Positions 1-7,760 of a stretch of DNA of 44,095 bases are shown piece by piece. Position numbers and translations under genes: made by a program. Source of the stretch: an uncultured Bacteroidales bacterium (GTDB taxonomy: Bacteria > Bacteroidota > Bacteroidia > Bacteroidales > Bacteroidaceae); NCBI GenBank assembly GCA_902801485.1, contig CADCIP010000040.1, forward strand, positions 1 through 44,095. Reading direction: 5' to 3'. How positions within the stretch are numbered: position 1 is the stretch's first letter; the number at the start of each line of letters is the position of its first letter. The notes beneath the pieces were generated by a model that made no database searches, was not told where the DNA came from, and saw only the letters and a program-made list of their open reading frames with translations.

Positions 1-780
1 CTGTTTATGACTCTCCACGAAATGCTCAGCATTCACGCCTTCACGCAGTCGCACGATAATGGGTTCAGATGTATTGGAACCATTTGAACAGATGAACACC
101 GTGGAAAGGTTGCGATCCCATACTTGATTGCGGATGTCCTCCACTACAGCACGGATGCGGTAGGGCTTTTTCTTCCAACCCCCTTCCCTGTCATATTCTC
201 TCCTAATTATGCTATGTCCCGCCACATCGATGGTGCCGAAGAGTCCCATCGCCATAGAGCGCGTAATAATGACGCTCTTGTCCCATTCGCAATCGTGGGT
301 CAGCTCGGTGGTAGGCACCTCGGGCGTGAGCGACTGGATGCCATAGACTTCGAACGTCCGAGAATCCTTCATGAAGTAGTACCCCCATCCACTAAGAGAG
401 TCGCCTTCATGGTAGAAGTAGTCATTCCCACCGCCGGCTCCAAAACCGAGAGGATAATAATTGGCTCGGTAAGCCAGCTCCACGTCCTCCAGCTCCTGCA
501 CCTTCTGCAACAAGCGTTCTTCCTCGTCGGGAATAGTAGTAATCTGCTGTTCCTCAATATCCAGACGGGTGACTGTGCTGGACACATTCAGTTTTACAAT
601 TCTGTCAATATCATAGCCAGGCTTCATCCGTATTACTGTGCCAGTGACCAGCACAGGGTCGAAAGCCCACCAGCAGGCAAAGGTGACGAGGATGAGTTCC
701 AAAGCGAGCCAAGAAGCCCCCCTCCCAACCTCCCCCCGAGGAGGGAGGAGATTTATGAATGATAGTTTATTCGTTTTCAT
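1..780 (-). CDS. MacB/FtsX-type ABC permease B1 (3'-truncated by window edge)
   Basis: This is the last visible gene of the efflux operon. The minus-strand frame opens at an ATG at 780 and stays open for 260 codons to base 1, so its C-terminal membrane half lies outside the window. A hydrophobic segment near residues 23-40 is followed by a periplasmic domain like that of permease B3 at 8810-10147. It should be an inner-membrane subunit paired with permease A1, working in efflux or lipoprotein-type export (family inference). Residues 10-21 (LLPPRGEVGRGA) are encoded by the arm of a palindromic repeat, and the same peptide starts B3. The start codon lies in the loop between the two arms of that repeat. 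I chose this start because it matches B3 exactly and no later Met precedes the membrane segment. Substrate unknown. Confidence 0.8.
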   Translation of the reverse strand, partial: MKTNKLSFINLLPPRGEVGRGASWLALELILVTFACWWAFDPVLVTGTVIRMKPGYDIDRIVKLNVSSTVTRLDIEEQQITTIPDEEERLLQKVQELEDVELAYRANYYPLGFGAGGGNDYFYHEGDSLSGWGYYFMKDSRTFEVYGIQSLTPEVPTTELTHDCEWDKSVIITRSMAMGLFGTIDVAGHSIIRREYDREGGWKKKPYRIRAVVEDIRNQVWDRNLSTVFICSNGSNTSEPIIVRLREGVNAEHFVESHKQ

Positions 781-846
781 TTCTTTTGATATTATATTTC
801 TTGTTAGTCTCTCCTCCCTCCTCGGGGGGAGGTCGGGAGGGGGGCT
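716..846. repeat. Paired-arm palindromic element 1 (A1/B1 junction)
   Basis: Arms at 716-751 and 808-846 are inverted copies differing at one position over about 36 bp. The 56-bp spacer carries the start codon of B1. Each arm is itself a C-run/G-run palindrome. The whole element matches 10083-10213 at about 126 of 131 positions by eye. One arm is translated as part of B1; the other begins just after the A1 stop codon. Confidence 0.85.
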
Positions 847-848
847 TT

Positions 849-2171
849 TCATTTCTTTATCATCATAGATTCAACAATCGGTTTTCTGAGACTGAGCCAT
901 GCGGGCAGGGTAGCTGCCAGTACATTCAGCAGCGTGCAGATGAGCAGGGCGATGAGGAAGATGACTGGACCGAAGAACATTTCGCCCTTGATGAGGGGCA
1001 CGCTCTCGTAAAGGTTGCTGTTCGTGGAGAATATATAAAAGACCCAGTCGCGCCAGCTGTAAAGAGCTGTCCATGCCAGACATAGTCCTATGGCGCCGCC
1101 CATGAGTGTGAGCAGCAGATTCTCCATGATGACCTGCCAGAGCAATGTGCGGCGCTTGGCTCCGAAAGCCTTGCGGATAGCCATCTCGGGCAGGCGACGC
1201 TCCATGCGGCTGGCTACCATGCCGCTCAGGTTGAGAGCAGGCACAAGGAGCAGGAGCAGGATGGCTGGTACGATGTACCAGAACAGGTTCTTGTCCCAGG
1301 CTTGGAATATGCCGCCAAGTTCTTTCCATACGGTGGAGTAGTGTGTCTCAAGGCTGGCTATCATATCCACAGGCTTGTCTTTATGCATGGAGTTGTAGCG
1401 GGCCTCCACTTCCTTCAGTTCCTGCAGGAAGGCATCCCGCTTGTCGGCAGGCACCGCGAAGGATACATTCAGATTCAAGTTTATATTATATACTCCTTTG
1501 ACTACCTTGCCATCTTTACCAACGAGGTGTAAGTCATCGAATAGCCCTTGGGCCTTATACGGGCACCAGATGTCGGCCACGCATTTCTCCGTGAGCGAGC
1601 TTGGCGTCTCCACCACGCCGCAGATTGTGAAGTCGCGATTGTTGACGTAGATGCGCTCTCCCACGGCTTTTGCTCCTTTGCCGAAGCGAAGTTCCGCCAC
1701 CTCCGTCGTCACCACCACAGTTCTGCTGCGGTGGTCGAAGTCGTCCTGCGTGAAGGGCGCACCCTCTATGAAGTTGAATTGGTAGAAGCTGAAGAAGCCT
1801 GGTTCGGTCAGCTTTACCCGCACGCCATGGTCGTGAACATTGTCGGCAAGCTTCATGAAGGACGATGACCACAACTGCATCTCCGTCGTTGCCATTACGC
1901 ACTCTGGTGTATGCATCGTCTGGAACAGGTCGCGGAATGTGTCTTCATAGATACTTTCTGTGCTAGGATGACCATCCACTTCGGTTTCGAAGTATTTCAG
2001 ATAGTACGTCTTGCTCCTGTTCACCTCCGGCGCAATGTCTGCCACCTTGATATAATACACTTCGGCAATGAGCATCGTGAAGGCAATGGCGAGGGCCGTG
2101 CCGCTGATGTACATCGCAGAGTAAAGTTTCTCTTCTCGCATCATGGCGAGGGCTTGGCTTAAATATCTCAT
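849..2171 (-). CDS. MacB/FtsX-type ABC permease A1
   Basis: A 440-residue inner-membrane ABC permease of the MacB/FtsX class. A transmembrane segment at about residues 17-41 is followed by a periplasmic core domain (about 45-290), then three membrane segments near 298-320, 347-370 and 400-425. The FtsX-type cytoplasmic motif RKAFGAKR is at 333-340, just after the second membrane segment. The protein ends in PIVESMMIKK, a tail shared in variant form with A2 and A3. Its start overlaps the adaptor stop codon by 4 bp, so the two are translationally coupled. By family it would convert ATP hydrolysis by the shared ATPase into periplasmic movement, passing substrate to the adaptor and TolC protein. 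No ATPase domain is fused, unlike E. coli MacB. Substrate cannot be inferred. Confidence 0.88.
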   Translation of the reverse strand: MRYLSQALAMMREEKLYSAMYISGTALAIAFTMLIAEVYYIKVADIAPEVNRSKTYYLKYFETEVDGHPSTESIYEDTFRDLFQTMHTPECVMATTEMQLWSSSFMKLADNVHDHGVRVKLTEPGFFSFYQFNFIEGAPFTQDDFDHRSRTVVVTTEVAELRFGKGAKAVGERIYVNNRDFTICGVVETPSSLTEKCVADIWCPYKAQGLFDDLHLVGKDGKVVKGVYNINLNLNVSFAVPADKRDAFLQELKEVEARYNSMHKDKPVDMIASLETHYSTVWKELGGIFQAWDKNLFWYIVPAILLLLLVPALNLSGMVASRMERRLPEMAIRKAFGAKRRTLLWQVIMENLLLTLMGGAIGLCLAWTALYSWRDWVFYIFSTNSNLYESVPLIKGEMFFGPVIFLIALLICTLLNVLAATLPAWLSLRKPIVESMMIKK

Positions 2172-3433
2172 TTCACTTTCAGTTTTTCTTTTCCTTTATA
2201 TTTTGTCATATCGCTGACTACCACTTGTTCGCCTTCTTGCAAACCCTCGATGACCTCGATGTAGTCGTAGTTGCATTCACCAAGCCGTACATTCTTCACT
2301 CTTAACTCTTCATCCTTCAATACGAAGAGCGTATAGTCGCCCGGGCCGCTGTAGAACGAGCCGTTCTTGATGCGAAGCACATCGTCCTTGATGCTGGTGA
2401 TGACGAAGACCTCCGTCCTGAGGCCTGAGCGCAGGCGCGGATGGCTCATGTCGTCGGGCACGACGGTAAAGGTGATGGCACCGCTTTGGCTGAGAGGCGT
2501 CACGGTATTGATGGTGCCCGTCAGCCGCTCCTTGCCTATCTTGAGGAGGACAGGGCCGCCCACGTGGACGCGTTCGCTGTGGGTGTCGCTTATCTCGCAC
2601 TCTGCCTTGAAGTGCCGGAGGTCGCTCACGATGGCGAGCTTCTGCCCAGCGCTAACTGTGCTGCCTATCTCATTGTTGATATAGGTCAGTGTTGCACGAC
2701 GAGGCGAGCATATCTTGGCATCATCCAAAGTGCGGCGCTTCTCGGCGAGACCTTTCTCGAAGATGCCGTTTTGCAGTTGCTGCATGCGCAGGTCGGCCTG
2801 CTTTACCTTCTTCTCGTTGGCATACTGCTGGCGCAATTGGCTGAGCTGGAGCTGTGCCGTGCGAAGGGCCGTCTCTGCCTGTCGCACACGGTCGCGGGTT
2901 CCGGAACCCAGGCTATCAAGGTAAAGCTCGTTCCTGAGCTGAGCCTCCAACTGCGAGACCTTCATCTCCTCCACCTCAATCTGCATCTGTCGGTCGGAGA
3001 GCTGCGTCTCGGTATTCGCTCGGAGCTGCGCCATTTGCTGTTGGCGTATCTCGCGCTCGTCTAGGGCTTTGGCGTAGTCCGTCTCTGCCGACTGGAGATC
3101 CAGTCGTAGCAGCGGCGTGCCAATGTCCACGCTGTCGCCGCTATGGGCATAGACCTCGAGGATGCGCGAACTGATGGGCGAGACGATGACCTCCTCGAAG
3201 GCCGGCACCACCTTGCCTGTAGCCGAGACGCTGACATCTATTGTGCCACGGTCCACCTCGCTTATGATGAGCGCCTTCTTATCCAATGTCGGAATCATCT
3301 GCGTGCCGAGCCATGCAGCAATGCCCAGCACAGCGAGGAAGCCTCCTGTCCACGCCGCTGCTTTCTTTATCTTGCGTTTGCGTTGTTCGCTGACAGGAAT
3401 CTGCCTGTCCATTGTCTGATTATCGTTTTTCAT
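2168..3433 (-). CDS. Periplasmic adaptor (HlyD/MacA-type membrane fusion protein)
   Basis: A 421-residue membrane fusion protein. A basic cytoplasmic N-terminus is followed by one membrane anchor at about residues 27-47, a barrel-sandwich/lipoyl half-domain (about 60-115), a long Gln/Glu/Arg-rich coiled-coil hairpin (about 115-240), the second half of the lipoyl domain around 245-270, and beta-barrel and membrane-proximal domains to the end. Such proteins bridge inner-membrane ABC permeases to a TolC channel. It lies between the TolC-like gene and permease A1, overlaps A1 by 4 bp, and is separated from the TolC gene by a palindromic element. The full-length domain order makes the family call secure; specificity for drugs, peptides or lipoproteins is not visible. 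Confidence 0.9.
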   Translation of the reverse strand: MKNDNQTMDRQIPVSEQRKRKIKKAAAWTGGFLAVLGIAAWLGTQMIPTLDKKALIISEVDRGTIDVSVSATGKVVPAFEEVIVSPISSRILEVYAHSGDSVDIGTPLLRLDLQSAETDYAKALDEREIRQQQMAQLRANTETQLSDRQMQIEVEEMKVSQLEAQLRNELYLDSLGSGTRDRVRQAETALRTAQLQLSQLRQQYANEKKVKQADLRMQQLQNGIFEKGLAEKRRTLDDAKICSPRRATLTYINNEIGSTVSAGQKLAIVSDLRHFKAECEISDTHSERVHVGGPVLLKIGKERLTGTINTVTPLSQSGAITFTVVPDDMSHPRLRSGLRTEVFVITSIKDDVLRIKNGSFYSGPGDYTLFVLKDEELRVKNVRLGECNYDYIEVIEGLQEGEQVVVSDMTKYKGKEKLKVK

Positions 3434-3440
3434 TGTTTTG

Positions 3441-3549
3441 GACCCCCTAACCCCCTTTAGGGGGAATTCAGGGGTAATTATTTATAGTTAAATATTAAAT
3501 GTTAGCTCCTCACATTTCATTGATTCCCCCTAAAGGGGGTTAGGGGGTC
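3441..3549. repeat. Paired-arm palindromic element 2 (TolC/adaptor junction)
   Basis: Arms at 3441-3474 and 3523-3549 are inverted copies built from CCCCCT/AGGGGG palindromes, with a 48-bp AT-rich spacer. The right arm runs over the end of the TolC-like gene: its last codons (KTP, stop) are arm sequence. Being AT-richer in the core, it is a different subtype from element 1. Confidence 0.8.
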
Positions 3550-5096
3550 TTTATTAGCTTCTCCACATCCTCAGTGATATCACATCCCTTCTCAAAGTCC
3601 CAGAGGGTAATGCTGCGCAACTGATAGTAGTAATACCAGTAGTCTTGCAGTTCTAAGATGCGGTCCCGTCGTGCTTGATCCTTGGCCGTAGTGGCATCCG
3701 AGAGCTCAAGCGTGCTGATGGTTCCTATCTTGAAGGTTTCCACGTCTGTTTCGTAGCGTTTACGTGCTATGGTGTCGGCTTCGCAGGCAATGCGCAACTG
3801 TTCAGCCTGGTTGTTAAATCTCTCTGTCAGGATAAAGATGTCCTGTTTGAACTCCTGTGCCTCCTTACGTAGCTGTGCTTGTTCTATCTCGCGGTTGCTT
3901 TCAGCCACCCTACGCTGGCCTTTACGCTTGCCCCAGTCCAGGATGGGAATGGAAACGCCCACCGAAATTATTTCCTTGCTCAGCAGGTCTCTGTATGCAC
4001 CGCCTATGTTATCTGCCATACCCGTATAGCCCAACTGGGCATATAGGTTGATGTTGCGTCTGTTGGCCTTTGCCTGCGCCACACTATAGTCGGCCTCCAA
4101 TTGCCGGCGGCGTATGGTGGTAGCATGGGCATTGTTCTCCAAGGCGTGTGTCAGCACATCGCTGTATTGCAGATGCATGGCCGGAACGGTCTCTGGTGTC
4201 TCGGGTTCTATGTCAGCCTCTACGTCCAGAAAGGCACGCAGGGCAAACTGACAACTTTGGCAACTGCTTTCGCTGTTAGTTAGGGCGCTGTGGGCTTTCA
4301 GTACGTCCAGTTTGAACTGCAGCAAATCGTTCTCGCTGATGGAACCCATCTCTCGCTTGGCCTTAGCCACCTCATAGAGTTCCTCTGCTTTCTGCAGGTT
4401 CTGGCGTGCTATACCCACCTGTTCTTTGGCCAGTAAAAGGTTAAAGAAATGGTTGATAGCCTGCATTGCCACCCGTTCCGTCTGCGACAGGAAATTAGCC
4501 TGTGCCTCGCGGTAGCGCAAAGGTTCTATGCGGCGGTTCCACCTCAGATGGTTGACGTTGAAGATAGGTTGGGAGAGGGTCAGCGCTACAGGCATGGACA
4601 TAAACTGGTTGCCGCCACCTGTTCCCGACTGATGCAGGAAGTCCAGCGATGTTTCGACGGACAGCGTACCTCCTGTGGGCCAAATCTTCTGGCTTACGTA
4701 GAGCGAACCGTCCAGACCCAGGTAATCGTTTCGGACGTAGCTTACGCCTCCGTCAGCCTGCTGATAGCTGGTATAGCGCTTGTTGTAACTGGGCAATGTA
4801 GCTGAGAATGATACTTCCGGCAGCAGGTCGGCTTTGTAACTGCGCCATTGCCAGTAGGCCGACTTCAACCGTCCCAATGCCACTGCAGCATCCACACTCT
4901 GGCGACGAGCCATAGCGATGCATTCGTCCAAAGTCAGCTTCAGCGTGTCCGTCTGAGCTAATGCGCCTAGGGGAATCATGGCAATTAGGAGAGATACTAT
5001 AGTCCGTAGGCTGCGGACTATGAGTCCGTCCGCTACGGACTGAGAGTCCGTCCGTGTCGGACTAAAAGTCACAATGTGTTCCAATTTCTTTGACAT
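3540..5096 (-). CDS. TolC-like outer-membrane efflux protein
   Basis: A 518-residue outer-membrane efflux protein with two OEP repeats (about 55-270 and 300-505) rich in Ala, Gln, Glu and Leu heptads typical of the TolC alpha-barrel. A signal peptide is visible but unusually far in: the hydrophobic core IVSLLIAMIPLGALAQ lies at about residues 33-48. The stretch before it is encoded largely by three 22-bp hairpin repeats (5001-5063). The ATG at 5096 is the only plausible start, since downstream the only Met is inside the hydrophobic core. The gene begins 8 bp after permease B2 and precedes the adaptor. It provides the outer-membrane exit of the pump. The C-terminal KTP and stop codon come from a palindromic repeat arm. 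Confidence 0.9.
   Translation of the reverse strand: MSKKLEHIVTFSPTRTDSQSVADGLIVRSLRTIVSLLIAMIPLGALAQTDTLKLTLDECIAMARRQSVDAAVALGRLKSAYWQWRSYKADLLPEVSFSATLPSYNKRYTSYQQADGGVSYVRNDYLGLDGSLYVSQKIWPTGGTLSVETSLDFLHQSGTGGGNQFMSMPVALTLSQPIFNVNHLRWNRRIEPLRYREAQANFLSQTERVAMQAINHFFNLLLAKEQVGIARQNLQKAEELYEVAKAKREMGSISENDLLQFKLDVLKAHSALTNSESSCQSCQFALRAFLDVEADIEPETPETVPAMHLQYSDVLTHALENNAHATTIRRRQLEADYSVAQAKANRRNINLYAQLGYTGMADNIGGAYRDLLSKEIISVGVSIPILDWGKRKGQRRVAESNREIEQAQLRKEAQEFKQDIFILTERFNNQAEQLRIACEADTIARKRYETDVETFKIGTISTLELSDATTAKDQARRDRILELQDYWYYYYQLRSITLWDFEKGCDITEDVEKLIKTP
5001..5063. repeat. Three tandem 22-bp hairpin units inside the TolC signal region
   Basis: Units at 5001-5019, 5023-5041 and 5045-5063 each read AGTCCG-N7-CGGACT, a perfect 6-bp inverted repeat, and are spaced by 3 bp, giving a 22-bp period. 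Three periods equal 66 bp, so the frame of the TolC-like gene is preserved only at a copy number divisible by three. Confidence 0.9.
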
Positions 5097-5104
5097 AGTC
5101 TAGT

Positions 5105-6403
5105 TTATTCATATCTCAATGCATTAACAGGTTTCCTATACATAGCAATCAGGGTAGGGATGATGATGCCCAGAGTAACAATGGCAAGCAGAAGAAGGAT
5201 TTGTACAGCAGAGACAACGAGGAAATGCGGCCAGAACTGCGTTATCCATTCCGTTTCCCGACCTGACTTCAGTTCGATACCACCATCAGCAAGGCCAGAG
5301 TTGACAGCAATCTGCAGCCAGATAATCTGACCTATTAAACAAGCAATGAACGTAAGCAGGGCTGCCTCTTTCCATATCATACCGAAGATGGTACGCCGCT
5401 TAGCCCCGAAACTTCGCATGATGCCTATATCACCTGTCCTCTTACGTATCTGCAACCAGAATGTTCCGAGGGTACCAATAACAACGTTCAGCATGAAGAG
5501 ACATAGAAGAATACCAATAAAGAAAAGGAAAACGGTAGTGCCGGTAATGGAATGACTATTTTCCATTCTGTCTTCGTAGATTTGTAACGATGTTACGCAA
5601 TAATCATCTCTCTCAAGCCTATTTTCGACCCATTTTGCCAGGAATTCCCTGGCATTGGCTTCTGGTTTCAAACGAAGAAGTAGCATGGGCATATTATCTA
5701 CTATTACAACTGGTTCGAAGATAGTATAACAATAGCGCTCGTTCGGATCTATCTTAACGTCTTTCAAAACACCCATTATCTTACAATGCTTTACGAGTGG
5801 CGGGTCTTGCTTTTCACGATTCACTACTATAGTACGCCCTACAACTTGGTCGTTGCCAAAGAGAGAGATGGCAAGGCTGCGGCTGATGACTACACCATCA
5901 TTCGGACATTCTTCAGAGAGTATTTGAGTCATGGGGCTACCATCTACAGGGGTAAGTCCCTGTGTTTCGAAGTAGTGCTGTCCTGGAACAAAGTTCTGAG
6001 AATACACAGGACACGTACGTGTAGTATCGCCTTCGGGATATACTATCACATCTTGATGCCACGATCTATATCCGATAAAATCATCGGTGAAACATACCGA
6101 TTGTACCTCTGGCATAGCCATCAAATATTCACGCAGGGCATAGAGATTTGCAAGGTCCTTGCCAGTTATATCGTAGTTGTAGCTAACATTGTTATTTTCC
6201 TTTTTTGTGATGTGTGCCACATATCCTGTAACCAGATGTTCTCGTTCAAATTCTCCGTCCGCACGGCAGATGTAGGTATTGTATCCTATCATTAGAGTGT
6301 GATCTACAAAATAGAAGCTCAGCAGGCTGATGAGGGCGATTTCTGCGATGAGCCATCCGTTTTTCTTACGATGCGCCCAGAATGTCTTTATGGTCTGTCT
6401 CAT
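5105..6403 (-). CDS. MacB/FtsX-type ABC permease B2
   Basis: A 432-residue ABC permease of the FtsX class, second member of the A2/B2 pair. One N-terminal membrane segment (about 17-42), a periplasmic domain, then three membrane segments in the last 150 residues, with RSFGAKRRTIF in the FtsX cytoplasmic-loop position. The start overlaps the stop of A2 by 4 bp. Unlike B1 and B3, its N-terminus (MRQTIKTFWAHRKKNG) carries no palindromic-repeat peptide, and the gene is AT-richer than B3. It probably forms a heterodimer with A2 because the two are coupled; this is inference from gene order. Confidence 0.88.
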   Translation of the reverse strand: MRQTIKTFWAHRKKNGWLIAEIALISLLSFYFVDHTLMIGYNTYICRADGEFEREHLVTGYVAHITKKENNNVSYNYDITGKDLANLYALREYLMAMPEVQSVCFTDDFIGYRSWHQDVIVYPEGDTTRTCPVYSQNFVPGQHYFETQGLTPVDGSPMTQILSEECPNDGVVISRSLAISLFGNDQVVGRTIVVNREKQDPPLVKHCKIMGVLKDVKIDPNERYCYTIFEPVVIVDNMPMLLLRLKPEANAREFLAKWVENRLERDDYCVTSLQIYEDRMENSHSITGTTVFLFFIGILLCLFMLNVVIGTLGTFWLQIRKRTGDIGIMRSFGAKRRTIFGMIWKEAALLTFIACLIGQIIWLQIAVNSGLADGGIELKSGRETEWITQFWPHFLVVSAVQILLLLAIVTLGIIIPTLIAMYRKPVNALRYE

Positions 6404-7722
6404 CTTTTCTGATTTAGTGATTCAACAATTGGATTATTCAGCGTACGCCACGCAGGGATGAGTGCAGCCATCAGGTTGAGCACTACACAACAGAGGAAGC
6501 AAATCAGGAACAGCTTAGGCGTGAAAAACATGGCAAACTCCATTCCAGCATCCGTGATAGCATTGGCTTGTCTTTCCGTTTGGTTTTGGAATAATACTGT
6601 CATGAACACCGTACTGTTACGGAGAATATTGACAAAGAACCACGAGATTACCCACCCTACGGCTCCGCCACAGAGTGTCAGTACCAGATTCTCGTTAATG
6701 ACCTCACGCAGCAACGTGCTACGTTTGGCACCAAAGGCCTTGCGAATACCCATTTCCGGAAGACGTGACTCCATGCGGTTACTGACAAGGCCACTCAGAT
6801 TGATAGCGGGCAGCAAGAGGAAAATCAGTATCAAAAGGGTTATTGGAATATAAAAGATAGTTTTGACTACTGCATCTGATCCCTCTTCTCCTAATCTGAA
6901 TTGTTGAAAGAAGTTGCTTCGTGCACTCAATTCACATTCTATATTCTCGCCAGTTTGAATATTAATCTGGTTGCAATAAAATTTAAACAGCGGTTCTGCT
7001 TCGTTTAGGAAATCCTGACGCGTATAACCCTCACGAAGAAGAATACGTGTAGTAAGAGATCCGGCATAGGTGACCATTGGCAACATGCTATTGTGTTCTA
7101 TATACTCCTGCCTGGACGGTTCTGACGTGTAAGGATAAAATATATCTGCCACAGCATTTTCCGATAGGGTACATACCGGCTTGATAATACCCACCACATG
7201 ATATAGATTGAGCGTTCCTCCGTTTTCTTTTATTTGCAGCTTCTTTGCCACATTTTCCGTAACAACACAAACACGTTCACCGTTTCTGAACTCCTTTTCC
7301 GAGAATGGCCGTCCATCAACAAATGTAAAGTCATATAGGCGGAAAAATTCATGATCGCACCATTTTGCGGCAACGTAACAGGGGTTCTCCCCCTTCGGAT
7401 AAATAGATTGACTTGTATTGTAGAATCCTGTAGCTAATTCAACGCTTCTCATTTTTCTAAAACAGGAGTCAAGGGCTAAGGTGGAGAATTCTGTATAGAT
7501 TGATCTTACATTCTCACTCTTAAATCTCATGTTTAGATACAGCGTCCGGCTGCGGTTCACCTCTGGCTTAATGTCAGTCAGTTTTATGTTCAACACTATC
7601 ACAACCACCATGGCCGAGGCGATGGCGACAGCTGTGCCCGCGATATAGATGGTGGAGAACAGCTTGTCGGCACGCACCAACGCAATCGCATGGCGCAGAA
7701 ATAGAAAGAACTTACTCAGCAT
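6400..7722 (-). CDS. MacB/FtsX-type ABC permease A2
   Basis: A 440-residue ABC permease homologous to A1 and A3. It shares the opening AIALVRADKLFSTIYIAGTA, the motif RKAFGAKRSTLL after the second membrane segment, and the tail PIVESLNQKR. I place the start at the ATG at 7722 (MLSKFFLF). The frame is open further back to 7776, but those 18 codons are an AT-rich tandem repeat and would give a hydrophilic leader no paralogue has. The gap to the ATPase stop codon (about 34 bp) consists of that repeat. Downstream it overlaps B2 by 4 bp. The coding sequence is clearly AT-richer than A3/B3 (22 of 60 G+C at 6961-7020 versus 42 of 60 at 9481-9540, hand counts). Confidence 0.87.
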   Translation of the reverse strand: MLSKFFLFLRHAIALVRADKLFSTIYIAGTAVAIASAMVVVIVLNIKLTDIKPEVNRSRTLYLNMRFKSENVRSIYTEFSTLALDSCFRKMRSVELATGFYNTSQSIYPKGENPCYVAAKWCDHEFFRLYDFTFVDGRPFSEKEFRNGERVCVVTENVAKKLQIKENGGTLNLYHVVGIIKPVCTLSENAVADIFYPYTSEPSRQEYIEHNSMLPMVTYAGSLTTRILLREGYTRQDFLNEAEPLFKFYCNQINIQTGENIECELSARSNFFQQFRLGEEGSDAVVKTIFYIPITLLILIFLLLPAINLSGLVSNRMESRLPEMGIRKAFGAKRSTLLREVINENLVLTLCGGAVGWVISWFFVNILRNSTVFMTVLFQNQTERQANAITDAGMEFAMFFTPKLFLICFLCCVVLNLMAALIPAWRTLNNPIVESLNQKR

Positions 7723-7725
7723 ATA

Positions 7726-7760
7726 AATCGTAAATTGTAAATTGTCAAATCGTAAATTAC
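7726..7760. repeat. AT-rich tandem repeat at ATPase/A2 junction
   Basis: The units TCGTAAA, TTGTAAA, TTGTCAAA and TCGTAAA run in tandem and fill the gap between the ATPase stop codon (7757-7759) and the A2 start. Similar 7-mer runs occur at other junctions in this window. Confidence 0.6.

Noticed and set aside
6725-6755. TTGGCAC followed by CTTGC inside permease A2, resembling a sigma-54 promoter
   Set aside because: It lies on the plus strand, antisense to the operon, within the conserved AFGAK codons, and the GG-GC spacing is not the required 10 bp.
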